From assembly GCA_963833605.1 (NCBI GenBank), contig CAWHYZ010000030.1:1-64000 (forward strand): a DNA stretch of 64,000 nt. The letters are read 5' to 3'. Source of the stretch: JAFAXD01 sp963833605 (GTDB taxonomy: Bacteria; Pseudomonadota; Alphaproteobacteria; Rhizobiales; Xanthobacteraceae). Position 1 is the first letter of the stretch. Every line of letters starts with the position of its first letter. A model generated the notes under the pieces. That model made no database searches and was not told where the DNA came from. It saw only the letters and a list, made by a program, of their open reading frames with translations. Both the position numbers and the translations under genes were made by a program. This document shows positions 1-8,592 of the stretch, in pieces.

Positions 1-39
1 GCGTGAAGCGGTTGCGCGGCGGCAGACCTTCGCTTGATT

Positions 40-425
40 AATCGCAATAAGCGTGAGCCCGGCAGCGGTTGCTCGGCGTTCGACGGCTTCAACCGGATGC
101 ACGCGCAATCCTAGGGACAAGTCCGCATTGCATTGCCGTGCACCCCTCCGACATATGCGTCGCGCTCGCCGCGCTGAAGGCAAACGTGCTCGTGATCGGG
201 ACAGCCGGCGAGCGCAGCATTGCGTTCGCTGACTTCTATCGCCTGCCGGGCGCCGCGCCGCAGATCGACAGCAATCTGCGCCAGGACGAGATCATCACCG
301 CGATCGAGCTACCGCTCAAAGGGTTTGCCACGAACTACACCTATTTGAAGATCCGCCACCGCCTGTCCTACGCGTTCGCTGCGCGCGATTTGCCGATCAC
401 GCTCGACAAGCTGATGCCGGAGTAA
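40..425 (+). pseudogene. Remnant of a molybdenum hydroxylase: FAD-subunit fragment joined to a Mo-subunit C-terminus
   Basis: The reading NKREPGSGCS...NRMHA (frame of base 40) is the FAD-binding subunit signature of PaoB/YagS-type aldehyde or xanthine dehydrogenases. At about base 106 two extra bases shift the frame, and the homology continues as ILGTSPHCIAVHPSDICVAL and LPGAAPQID up to YLKIRHRLSYAFA. The last residues, RDLPITLDKL, do not belong to that subunit. They resemble the extreme C-terminus of the large molybdenum subunit, as in RIRDLPFT at the end of the intact subunit near 26.7 kb. This suggests a deletion that fused the middle of one gene to the end of the next. The upstream part lies outside the window or is lost. 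Family assignment is fairly sure; the deletion is inferred. Confidence 0.72.
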
Positions 426-453
426 CCTTTGCTCGAAGACAGATCATTCTGCT

Positions 454-1509
454 TCAGCGTCCCCAGGTTTTTCGCAACACCCGCAACCAATTTCGAAAGC
501 ATACTTTCTCAATCAGCGGCTCGCCGTAACCGCGCGTGCGCATGATCTCGACGAGGTTTTGCAGTCCGGCCGCATTTCCAATTCCTTTTGGGATGGTGGC
601 GCCGTCGAAATCCGATCCAAAGCCGACGCCGTCTTCACCGACATGTTCAAGCATGTGCTCGAGGTGCGCGATCGCGAGTTCGGCGGGGGTGTCGGCATCC
701 TGGCGGCCGTCCGAGCGCAGAAAGCTGGTCGCGAAGTTGACGCCGACCAGGCCGCCGCTCGCGCGGATCGCTGCCAGTTGCTTGTCGGTGAGATTGCGCG
801 AATGCGGGCTCAACGCATGCGCGTTGGAATGGGTGGCGACGAGCGGCGCATCGCTGATCGCGGCAACATCCCAGAAGCCGGCTTCGTTGAGGTGCGACAG
901 GTCGACCAGGATCCGCAACCGGTTGCACGCGCCAATCAGTGCCTTGCCGAGGTCGGTGAGTCCCGGTCCGGTGTCGGGGGAAGCCGGACAACGGAACGGC
1001 ACGCCGTGTCCGAACGCATTCGGTCGGCTCCACACCGGACCAAGCGAGCGAAGTCCAGCTTCATGGAGTACGTCGAGCAGTTCGAAATTGGAATCGATTG
1101 CCTCCGCGCCTTCGATATGAAGCACGGGTGCCAACACGCCCTCCTTGAGGCGTCGTTGGATGTCAGCGACTGTTCGGCAAATTCGCACGCGGCCTTCCGC
1201 TTCACGCTCGATACGCAGGAGAAGCGACACCATGCGAAACACGGCTCGTTGCGCCGGCGTCAATTCGACCGTAGGCGGGCTGCTGGCATCTTGCGCCGCC
1301 GTGTTGCCATTGCGGCCCTCGCGCGAGGGGACGAACACCGCAAACAGTCCGCCGGCGAATCCCCCTGCCTGCGCCATGGGAAGATCAAGTTGGCCTTTGG
1401 CCTCGCCCTCCAGGAAAGCCCGAGGCGCGTCGGTGCCGCCACGCCGGTCGAGCCGCAGCAGCACGTCATTGTGGCCGTCGAAAATCGGGACACGCCCGGG
1501 CGAGGTCAT
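454..1509 (-). CDS. Membrane dipeptidase (renal dipeptidase family, peptidase M19)
   Basis: Zinc-dependent dipeptidase of the amidohydrolase fold, expected to hydrolyse dipeptides, including some D-residue-containing ones. The metal-binding signature is visible: HND (H13, D15) near the N-terminus, HIEGAEAI in the middle, then DLSHLNE, ATHSN and GSDFDG. The length of 351 residues is normal for the family. I chose the start at 1509 because GGAG lies 8 bases upstream; an in-frame ATG at 1536 exists without support. There is no signal peptide, so the enzyme is probably cytoplasmic. It stands alone, convergent with the hydroxylase remnant. The exact substrate cannot be read from sequence. Confidence 0.9.
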   Translation of the reverse strand: MTSPGRVPIFDGHNDVLLRLDRRGGTDAPRAFLEGEAKGQLDLPMAQAGGFAGGLFAVFVPSREGRNGNTAAQDASSPPTVELTPAQRAVFRMVSLLLRIEREAEGRVRICRTVADIQRRLKEGVLAPVLHIEGAEAIDSNFELLDVLHEAGLRSLGPVWSRPNAFGHGVPFRCPASPDTGPGLTDLGKALIGACNRLRILVDLSHLNEAGFWDVAAISDAPLVATHSNAHALSPHSRNLTDKQLAAIRASGGLVGVNFATSFLRSDGRQDADTPAELAIAHLEHMLEHVGEDGVGFGSDFDGATIPKGIGNAAGLQNLVEIMRTRGYGEPLIEKVCFRNWLRVLRKTWGR

Positions 1510-1600
1510 CGATGATGCTCCGTTGCCTGGGCGCAAGCGCCGTGTACCATTCGGCGAATGTTCCGTACGGCAATCAACACACCCGCTGGGCGTGCTTCAA

Positions 1601-1750
1601 TTCCGAAGTTCGGCACACTTTCCGGCATCCTCGATTCGAACTTCGGAGAAAGAGCACTAGCAACAGGTGATTCTCGTTCGGTTTTTGACTTGAAGTTCCT
1701 ATACGGGATTGGCGCAATGGTGCTAGGAATTTCAAATCCACCGCACGAGT
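1601..1750. repeat. Dispersed palindromic repeat, family A, copy 1
   Basis: Two inverted repeats lie between the dipeptidase and the oxidoreductase: TCCGAAGTTCG (1602-1612) with CGAACTTCGGA (1637-1647), and TTGAAGTTCCTA (1690-1701) with TAGGAATTTCAA (1724-1735, one mismatch). The right end, TTTCAAATCCACCGCAC, recurs at 33.33 kb and, inverted, at 40.1 kb. It looks like a small non-autonomous intergenic element. Confidence 0.7.
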
Positions 1751-1767
1751 AGCGAGGCAGGAAGGCG

Positions 1768-2688
1768 ATGAAGGCTGTTTTCATTGAACGCTTTGGCGGG
1801 CCGGACGTCCTACAATACGGCGACGTGCCCGACCCCGTCGCAGGATCGGGCCAAGTGGTTATCGATGTGGTTGCCGCGAGCGTCAATGGCGCTGATTGGA
1901 AGGTGCGCAGCGGCCAATACAAGCAGGCGAGCTTTCCGTTGATCCTGGGTCGGGATTTTTCCGGCGTGGTCGGCGCCGTTGGCGCAGGCGTTGTGGATCT
2001 TGCGGTGGGCGATCAAGTCTTCGGCGTGCTCGAGGCCGGTCGGGAGGGGGCCTATGCCGAGAAAGTCGCCATCACCGCCGCGATCGCCGCCAGGAAGCCG
2101 GACACGCTCACCCACGTCAACGCCGCCGCCTTGGCGCTCGCCGGCCTGACGGCCCTGAGTTCCGTCGAGGATACGCTGCATCTCAAGCGCGGGGAGACGA
2201 TCCTGATCCAGGGCGGCGCGGGCGGGGTCGCGAGCTTCGCGATTCAGCTTGCCAAGCATCTCGGCGCCCATGTGATCACGACAGCGCGCGCGGCACACCA
2301 CGCGTACCTGCGCGACATCGGGGCCGATGAGATCATCGATTACACGACGAGCGACTTCACGCAGATCGGGCCAAGATGCGACGCTGTCTTTGAGACCGTC
2401 GGCGGCGACGTGGCGGAACGATCGTTCTCCGTCCTCAAGCCGGGGGGCCGCGCCGCCTTCATCGCGTCGGGCGCGCAGGCGCCCAAGCCCGAGCGCGCCA
2501 ACGTCACGGCGTTGCGGCCTGCGGTCGGGCGCGCGCGGGCACCGCTCGAGCGCATCGCGCAACTGTTCGGAGCCGGCGCCATCCGCGCCCCGCAGATCAA
2601 ACTCTATCGTCTGCCGCAGGTTGCTGACGCCCACCGGCTGAGTGAGTCGCGCCATTTCCGCGGCAAGCTCGTGTTCGAGGTGCGTTGA
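1768..2688 (+). CDS. NADPH:quinone oxidoreductase, zinc-independent MDR family
   Basis: Medium-chain dehydrogenase/reductase of the quinone oxidoreductase type, reducing quinones or activated alkenes with NADPH. The GroES-like half covers about residues 1-120 (GRDFSGVVGAVG). The Rossmann half begins near residue 145 with the nucleotide-binding loop GGAGGVASFAIQLAK. The catalytic-zinc cysteine loop of alcohol dehydrogenases is absent. At 306 residues the protein has the usual length. AGGAAGG just upstream of 1768 sets the start. The gene follows repeat family A and has no operon partner. The role in detoxification is inferred from the family. Confidence 0.88.
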   Translation: MKAVFIERFGGPDVLQYGDVPDPVAGSGQVVIDVVAASVNGADWKVRSGQYKQASFPLILGRDFSGVVGAVGAGVVDLAVGDQVFGVLEAGREGAYAEKVAITAAIAARKPDTLTHVNAAALALAGLTALSSVEDTLHLKRGETILIQGGAGGVASFAIQLAKHLGAHVITTARAAHHAYLRDIGADEIIDYTTSDFTQIGPRCDAVFETVGGDVAERSFSVLKPGGRAAFIASGAQAPKPERANVTALRPAVGRARAPLERIAQLFGAGAIRAPQIKLYRLPQVADAHRLSESRHFRGKLVFEVR

Positions 2689-2814
2689 GCGCATCGGCCA
2701 CATCCTTCGAGACTCAACCGCAACGGTGGTCGAGCGCCTCGGGGTGACGGCGAGAGCGTGTCGAGCGCGCGGCCGATTGTTGCTACACTCGCGCCCTGCC
2801 ACCCGAGTCGCGCC

Positions 2815-4622
2815 ATGCCGATCCGCCAGCTAGCGCCCGCTATCATCAACCGCATCGCCGCCGGCGAGGTGGTCGAGCGCCCGGCGAGCGTCGTCAAGGA
2901 GCTCGTCGAGAATGCCCTCGACGCCGGCGCGTCCCGGATCGAGATCGTCACCGACGGCGGCGGGCGGCGGCTTGTTCGCGTCACCGACGACGGCAGCGGC
3001 ATGACGCCGGACGATCTTGCGCTTGCGGTCGAACGCCACGCCACCTCGAAGCTCGACGGTGACGACCTGCTTGCGATCCAAACCCTTGGCTTTCGCGGCG
3101 AGGCATTGCCCTCGATTGGTGCCGTGGCGCGGCTTACGATCACGACCCGCAGCGCACACGCGCCGCATGCCTGGGCGATCATGGTCGATGCCGGCGCCAA
3201 GTCGGCGCTCAAGCCGGCGGCGCTCGATCAGGGTACGCGGGTCGAGGTGCGCGACCTCTTCTACGCCACACCGGCGCGCCTGAAGTTTCTAAAGACCGAC
3301 CGCAGCGAAGGCGCCGCGATCCGCGAGGCGGTGCGCCGGCTCGCCATGAGCCGGCCCGACGTGACGTTCACGCTGGCGGGCGAGGAGCGCGCACCGGTGA
3401 CCTGGGCCGCCGCGCTGCCGGGCGCGCCCGGGCGGCTCGCCCGCCTCGCCGACATTCTGGGCGCCGACTTCGCCGGTCCAATGCCATCGAGATCCGCGGC
3501 GGCCGCGACGGCCTTGCGATCGAAGGCTTCGCCGCTCTGCCGACGATGAGCCGCGCCAACGCGTTGGCGCAATATCTGTTCGTCAACGGCCGCCCGGTGC
3601 GCGACAAGCTCCTGCTCGGCGCGGTGCGCGGGGCCTATGCGGACTATCTACCGCGCGACCGCCAACCGATCCTCGCGCTTTTCATCACGCTCGATCCGCG
3701 CGAGGTTGACGTCAATGTCCATCCCGCCAAGACCGAGGTACGGTTTCGCGATGGCGGCCTCGTGCGTGCGCTGATCGTGCGCACCTTGCAGGAGGGCCTC
3801 GCGCGAGAAGGACGTCGCGCCGCCTCGACTGGCGGCATGGCGGCGGTCGCGGCGTTGCGCGGCAACAGCGTATCGCGCCCGGGCTGGAATTGGCGTCGAT
3901 CACCGGCGCGGCCGGTCTTTCCAGTGGCGGGCGCTACCGCGCTCGCGGGCTTTGCGGAGGCCGCCCAGGCGGCATTCGATGTCGGGGCACCATCGGCCGA
4001 CGCGCGGATCGAGACCGCCGCAACCGCGCCCGATCTGATCGACCGCCCGCTCGGCGCCGCGCGTGCGCAGGTGCATGAGACCTACATCGTGGCGCAGACC
4101 CGCGACGGCGTCGTCATCGTCGACCAGCACGCCGCCCACGAGCGCCTGGTCTACGAGCGCCTCAAGGCCGCCCTGGATAAGGCCGGCGTCGCCCGCCAGA
4201 TCCTGCTGATCCCCGAAATTGTCGAGCTCGATGAAGCCTGTGTCGAGCGCATGGTTGCGCGTGCCGACGAGCTCGCCCGCTATGGCCTCGCACTCGAGAG
4301 CTTCGGCCCGGGCGCTGTCGCGGTGCGCGAGACCCCGGGCTTGCTGGGCGAGGTCGATGCCGGTGCGCTGGTGCGCGATCTTGCCGAGCACATGGCCGAG
4401 TGGGACGAGGCGTTGCCGCTCGAGCGCCGCCTCCTACACGTGGCTGCGACGCTCGCGTGCCACGGCTCGGTGCGCGCCGGCCGGCGGCTCAAGCCGGAGG
4501 AGATGAACGCGCTCCTGCGTGAGATGGAGGCGACCCCCAATTCCGGCCAGTGCAACCACGGCCGCCCGACCTACGTGGAATTGAAACTCGCCGACATCGA
4601 GCGCCTGTTCGGGCGCCGGTGA
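2815..4622 (+). pseudogene. mutL: DNA mismatch repair protein MutL, frameshifted
   Basis: MutL couples mismatch recognition by MutS to strand removal. The N-terminal GHKL ATPase is clear: RIAAGEVVERPASVVKELVE, ENALDAGA, DDGSGM, GFRGEALPSIG. The C-terminal dimerisation domain carries the endonuclease motif DQHAAHERLVYE, then ACHGSVRAG and QCNHGRPT. The frame breaks near 3476-3482 (about residue 222): upstream it reads ADILGADFAG, and downstream, one base back, NAIEIRGGRDG...PTMSRANALAQYLFVNGRPVRDK. A single missing base explains this, and no slippery heptamer is visible. The start at 2815 gives the conserved MPIRQL. If the lesion is real, the product loses the C-terminal two thirds. Otherwise it is a sequencing error. 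Confidence 0.9.
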
Positions 4623-4633
4623 GTGCGACGAGT

Positions 4634-4671
4634 ATAGGTGGGTTGGCACCGCAGGCGCGCTTCCCACCTAT
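4634..4671. terminator. Hairpin between convergent mutL and the repeat-protein gene
   Basis: ATAGGTGGG (4634-4642) pairs perfectly with CCCACCTAT (4663-4671), followed by TGTTCT. It lies just after the mutL stop and before the end of the opposing gene, so it could terminate in both directions. The loop is long and the T tract weak. Confidence 0.4.
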
Positions 4672-4718
4672 TGTTCTCGTCAATTATCCCGACCCGCACC
4701 GGCGGGCGATCGGGCGCA

Positions 4719-5348
4719 CTACTTCATGTAGGACGTTGACCAATTGTCCTGGAAGTCTTTCACCGTCTTCATGTAGGAGGTATTCCAGTTGTCCTGGAAG
4801 TTCTTCATGTAGGACGTATTCCAGTTGTCCTGGAAATCATTCAGCGCCTTCATATAGGACACGTTCCATTTGTCCTGGAACTCCTTGAGTGCCTTGCCGT
4901 AAGCCTCGCCCGTGCCCGGATCCTTCATGTAGGACACGTTCCAATTGCTCTGGAAGTCCTTCATGTAGGAAGTGGTCCAGTTGTCCTGGAAGTCCTTCAT
5001 CGCCTTCATGTAGGAGACGTTCCAGTTGTCCTGGAAGGTCTTCATCGCCTGCGGCGCCGGCGTCGGGGTGCCTTCCACCATGTAGAGCTTGTCGTTGTAG
5101 CGGAACACGATCGCGCCTGGTCCGACCTCCTTGGCGCCGAGCTTCGCGATCTGGGCGGCGGGATCGCCCTTGGCGGTTCCCTTCGCGATCTTGAACGTCT
5201 TGGCGTCGACGAAGATGCCCTGGTTATTGGCGAGTTCGCCGATCACGTCTTGCGCCGGCGCCTGGGCAATGGCGAACTGCGACGCTCCGGCCATGGCCAC
5301 TAGCGCGGCAGCGCCGAGAACCAACAACCCATTCTTGGATGACAGCAT
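4719..5348 (-). CDS. Exported repeat protein with seven FQDNW-x-SYMK repeats
   Basis: I do not recognise a characterised family. A signal peptide covers residues 1-29 (LLVLGAAALVAMAGA, cleavage near AIAQA). Residues 33-95 form a small domain ending in YNDKLYMVEG. From residue 101 to the last residue the protein is a repeat of K-x-FQDNWN-(V/T)SYMK with seven copies, at F105, F120, F132, F157, F172, F184 and F199. The spacing is 15, 12, 25, 15, 12, 15: two blocks of 15+15+12 residues separated by DPGTGEAYGK, then one more 15-mer ending exactly at the stop. The start at 5348 has AGGAG 7 bases upstream. The protein is secreted or periplasmic by prediction, rich in F, W, Y, M and K, with no cysteine. 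The function is unknown. Confidence 0.85.
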   Translation of the reverse strand: MLSSKNGLLVLGAAALVAMAGASQFAIAQAPAQDVIGELANNQGIFVDAKTFKIAKGTAKGDPAAQIAKLGAKEVGPGAIVFRYNDKLYMVEGTPTPAPQAMKTFQDNWNVSYMKAMKDFQDNWTTSYMKDFQSNWNVSYMKDPGTGEAYGKALKEFQDKWNVSYMKALNDFQDNWNTSYMKNFQDNWNTSYMKTVKDFQDNWSTSYMK

Positions 5349-5504
5349 TCGACTCTCCTGTTGCAAACCCGAATATAAGAATAAGCCAGAGATGGACTGC
5401 TCGCCACCCCTAAGGCGCCGTTCCGTTTCCGATATTTCCGCCCGGGGTGGCGGGCAACCGCTTCCGGATCGTCCTCACATGCCGTCCCGTGCCCGGCGCT
5501 GACA

Positions 5505-6404
5505 TCACTGCGCGGGCGGGGGAGCCGGCGGCGGCTCGGGCCGCGCCGCCGCGTCCGGCAGCCAGCTTTTCTCCACCACCTTCTTCGTCAGCTCGGGATC
5601 GAGATTCGGCTTGATCAGCTGTTGGAACGCATAATTGAGCTCGCCGTATTCCACCCGGCAGCTCTTGGCACGGTCCTTGGGGAGATATCCCTTGTCCACC
5701 AAATCGGCAAACGTCTCGCGGTCCGCCCCATACGCGATGCACAGAAGATTGTAGAAGCGCTGGAACGGAGAGCCGTGCACATCAGCAAACGCGGTGATCG
5801 GAGCCGTCACCTTCGTGCCTTCCATGTTGTTTTTATAGGTGTAGGCCGCGCCTGCGATCAGCCGACGCGCATCCTGCTTGGTGCCGAGATGCAGCATGAG
5901 GTAAGCTGCGAACTGATCAGCAGCGTCCTCGGGGCGCCCGAACAGCGGCACGTTGAGCGCGTCGAACATCGCGTGCCCCATCTCGTGGGCGACCACGTAG
6001 AAGAACTGCCCCAGGATCGCGTCGGTCGGCGTGATGCCCTCCGGTGTCGTCTCTTTGGGGGTGTTCTTGCGGACATCGTCGAGATACTCATAGCAGATCG
6101 TGAGGGTCGGGCGCTGGTACCAGGCATTCGACATGCCGCACTCGGTCGCCTTGATGGTCAACTCGCTTGGCAATCGAAACGGGCTGAAAATCTCCTGCAG
6201 CTTTTCGAGCGCGTGATGCTCCTTGAGCGTGTCGTAGATCGGCTGCAGGGCCGGAGTCTTGGGCGGCACGTATTCGATACGGATCCGGTTGGGCTGCGCG
6301 TCTTGGGCGACGGCTGGTGTCGCCGGCATGGCGACAAGCCCAAGGATGATCGCGGCACCCGCTGCTCCCGCGCGCGTGGCGACGGCACGACCCGGCGATG
6401 TCAT
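5505..6404 (-). CDS. Putative zinc metallopeptidase, DUF4344 family
   Basis: Exported protein of 299 residues with a signal peptide (about residues 1-33, ending AVAQDA). The zinc site is plain: VVAHEMGHAMFDAL, an HExxH helix, followed by the acidic stretch RPEDAADQFAAY that would supply the third ligand, as in gluzincin-like families. Cysteines occur in ECGMSN, TICYEY, LLCIAY and SCRVEY, possibly forming disulfides. The C-terminal tail is proline- and alanine-rich. It matches the uncharacterised metallopeptidase family DUF4344; the substrate is unknown. It lies upstream of, and in the same direction as, the FQDNW repeat gene with 156 bases between, so the two may share expression. Confidence 0.82.
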   Translation of the reverse strand: MTSPGRAVATRAGAAGAAIILGLVAMPATPAVAQDAQPNRIRIEYVPPKTPALQPIYDTLKEHHALEKLQEIFSPFRLPSELTIKATECGMSNAWYQRPTLTICYEYLDDVRKNTPKETTPEGITPTDAILGQFFYVVAHEMGHAMFDALNVPLFGRPEDAADQFAAYLMLHLGTKQDARRLIAGAAYTYKNNMEGTKVTAPITAFADVHGSPFQRFYNLLCIAYGADRETFADLVDKGYLPKDRAKSCRVEYGELNYAFQQLIKPNLDPELTKKVVEKSWLPDAAARPEPPPAPPPAQ

Positions 6405-6619
6405 GAATCAACTTCCTTCTATGGTTCAATGAAGCACCCGGGACTCTAGTGGAAGCCCGGCCGCCGGGCCATGTTGATCTCGATCAAATCACCGGGAGGG
6501 TCCCCGGGCGAGGGGCGCACGCGGCGCCGTCGCCTCTGTCACATTGTCAATCCGGGCGGTTTCGCCAAAAATAGCCGAAAACGGCGGCGGACGGCGAAGC
6601 GCGGCAACGGGAGGAGCCC

Positions 6620-7591
6620 TTGATCAGAAAGATATTCATTGCGGCGCTGGTGATAATCGGCGCGGCGTTTGACCCCGGCGGCATCTCCGCGCAGCCCTAT
6701 CCCAATCGCCCGATCCGGCTGATCGTACCGTTCCCGGCGGGCGGACCGCCGGATGTGATCGCGCGGGTCATGGGCGATCAGATCGGCGCCGAGCTGCATC
6801 AGACAGTGGTCATCGACAACCGCCCGGGCGCCGGCGCAACCATCGGCTCGCGCCTGGTGGCCGGATCGGACCCTGACGGCTATACGTTGTTGTTCGCGAG
6901 CACGACGTTGCTCTCGATCGCACCGGTCGTGTTCAAGAACGCCGACTATGACCCGATCAAGAGCTTCGCGCCGGTCGCCGGTGTCTCGATCGGTCCGCTG
7001 GTGGTGGTGGTGAATCCGTCGGTGCCGGCGAGGACCATCGGCGAGCTCGTCGCCTACGCCAAGGCCAATCCGGGCAAGCTCAACTACGGCTCCGGCGTTG
7101 CGTCGCCGCCGCACGTGGCCTGGGGTCTGTTCACCATGGTCACCGGCACCGACATCCAGTTTGTCCCCTATCGCGCGATGGCGGGGGCGATGACCGATCT
7201 TGTGTCGGGCGAGATCCAGATGATGATCGACGGCACCGGGCCGCTACTGCCGCACATCCTGGAGGGCAAGGTACGGGCGCTCGCCGTTACCGGCAAGAAC
7301 CGCAGCCCGGATTTTCCCAATCTGCCGACCATGGTCGAGAGCGGCTATCCCGATTATGTACTTTGGTTCTGGACCGGGATCGTCGCGCCGGCCGGCACGC
7401 CTGCCGACATCGTCGCCAAGGTCAACGCCGCGATCAACGCGAGCCTCGCGATCCCCGCCGTGAAAGCCAGCCTTGCCAAGTTCAACGTCGATCCGAACGT
7501 TACCACGCCGGCGGAGTTCGCCGGCTTTCTCGCCGCCGAGGCGCAGAAATGGGGCGGCATCATCAACAAGATCGGCATCAAGGCCGAGTAA
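6620..7591 (+). CDS. Bug/TctC-family periplasmic substrate-binding receptor
   Basis: Periplasmic receptor of the tripartite tricarboxylate transporter superfamily. The signal peptide is residues 1-24. The family pattern follows: YPNRPIRLIVPFPAGGPPDVIAR, then IDNRPGAGATIGSRLVA, FAPVAGVS and LNYGSGV. It starts with TTG at 6620, with GGAGG about 6 bases upstream. Membrane partners TctA and TctB are absent here, which is common: these receptors are often expanded as orphans. The ligand, probably a carboxylate or aromatic acid, cannot be assigned. A second member lies at 41.9 kb. Confidence 0.88.
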   Translation: MIRKIFIAALVIIGAAFDPGGISAQPYPNRPIRLIVPFPAGGPPDVIARVMGDQIGAELHQTVVIDNRPGAGATIGSRLVAGSDPDGYTLLFASTTLLSIAPVVFKNADYDPIKSFAPVAGVSIGPLVVVVNPSVPARTIGELVAYAKANPGKLNYGSGVASPPHVAWGLFTMVTGTDIQFVPYRAMAGAMTDLVSGEIQMMIDGTGPLLPHILEGKVRALAVTGKNRSPDFPNLPTMVESGYPDYVLWFWTGIVAPAGTPADIVAKVNAAINASLAIPAVKASLAKFNVDPNVTTPAEFAGFLAAEAQKWGGIINKIGIKAE

Positions 7592-8034
7592 GCCGCACGC
7601 GGTGTATGAGCTTTGCGAGAAGCACAACGTTGCTGTGCGCGTGAGGGGGCTCTCCAGGCGCTCGTCCTTGCGGAAGTGCGCACACCGGGACGCGGAGCTC
7701 GGACTTGATCTCACAGCCGCTAACTTTGAGTGGCATCGCAACAGACCGACAAGGTGTCATTGCCCGTGAGGGGCACCTCAGTAACCACTCATCGGTCTTG
7801 AGGCATGGCCTCGGAAATCATGAGCTTCGGTAATTACTGGGTCGCCTGCTTTCGCGGGCGCGATGACATTTATGGGAATGTCGCACAACTTCTCAACGCC
7901 GAGAGGGGGTCAGCGTTTGCTTGTGATTGATTAGCTGATCGGGCCTGGCCCGAGATTAGTTCTAGCTGAAGCCTGCCAGCGGGCTCGACCCGAGACATCG
8001 GATTTCCGTGGAGGTTTGCCGCTACAAAACGCCG
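7592..8034. other. Intergenic stretch without a convincing gene
   Basis: Between the convergent Bug receptor and rsmD genes. Short open stretches exist on the plus strand around 7600-7770 but have no recognisable domain, no ribosome-binding site and no start worth accepting. The part around 7840-7870 (CTGGGTCGCCTGC...CGGGCGCGATGAC) resembles intergenic filler common in this order. I see no RNA gene. Confidence 0.5.
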
Positions 8035-8592
8035 CTACTGGGCCCGCCGCAAAATCACGAGCTCCGTGTCGCCGTACGCGCGCCGCTCCAGCTCGGCATA
8101 TCCTTCCGGCGCGGCGAACTTCGCGCTCGCCGCTTCCTCGACCACCACCAGCGCCTCGGGCGTAAGCCAGCCGCCGTCGCGCGCCGCTGCGAGCGCCGCT
8201 TCGGCGAGGTTTTGGCCATAGGGCGGGTCGAGGAACGCGAGCCCGAACGGCGCGAGCGGGTGCACAGGGCCGAGCTTGGTCGCATCGCGCCGGAAGATCC
8301 GGGTGGCGCCGCCGAGTCCGAGCGCCTCGACGTTTCCGCGCAGCAGGGCGCGCGCCTCCGCCCCCTCATCAACAAACAGAACGAAGGCGGCGCCGCGCGA
8401 TGCCGCCTCGAGCCCGAGCGCGCCGGTGCCGGCGAAGAGATCGAGCACACGCGCGCCGGTCACCGGGTCGCCGTAGCGATGGATCAAAATATTGAACAAT
8501 GCTTCGCGCAGGCGGTCGGCGGTCGGGCGGATCGCGTCGGAGCGGGGCGACATCAGCGCCCGTCCGCGCAGCCGCCCGCCGACAATGCGCAT
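8035..8592 (-). CDS. rsmD: 16S rRNA (guanine(966)-N(2))-methyltransferase RsmD
   Basis: S-adenosylmethionine-dependent enzyme that methylates G966 of 16S rRNA in the assembled small subunit. The N-terminus MRIVGGRLRG, the conserved RPTADRLREALFNIL, the SAM loop VLDLFAGTGALGLEAASRG (about 49-67) and the catalytic DPPYG (122-126) are all present. The length of 185 residues is typical. Its ATG overlaps the rluB stop in a TGATG junction, so the two RNA-modification genes are translationally coupled. Confidence 0.93.
   Translation of the reverse strand: MRIVGGRLRGRALMSPRSDAIRPTADRLREALFNILIHRYGDPVTGARVLDLFAGTGALGLEAASRGAAFVLFVDEGAEARALLRGNVEALGLGGATRIFRRDATKLGPVHPLAPFGLAFLDPPYGQNLAEAALAAARDGGWLTPEALVVVEEAASAKFAAPEGYAELERRAYGDTELVILRRAQ

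Noticed and set aside
559..1515. Long open frame on the plus strand opposite the M19 dipeptidase
   Set aside because: High GC makes long antisense frames common. The minus-strand gene has all family motifs, and the plus-strand translation shows none.
1558..1752. Small open frame before the quinone oxidoreductase
   Set aside because: It is made of repeat family A sequence and has no ribosome-binding site.
3470..3490. Programmed -1 frameshift in mutL
   Set aside because: No slippery heptamer or downstream pseudoknot-like stem is evident; a missing base is simpler.
4719..5046. Repeat-DNA artefact instead of a real gene for the FQDNW protein
   Set aside because: There is a ribosome-binding site, a signal peptide, a non-repeat domain, and repeats that conserve protein more than DNA, all ending at the stop.
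7592..8034. Small genes or an RNA gene in the gap after the first Bug receptor
   Set aside because: No domain, ribosome-binding site, cloverleaf or conserved structure could be recognised.
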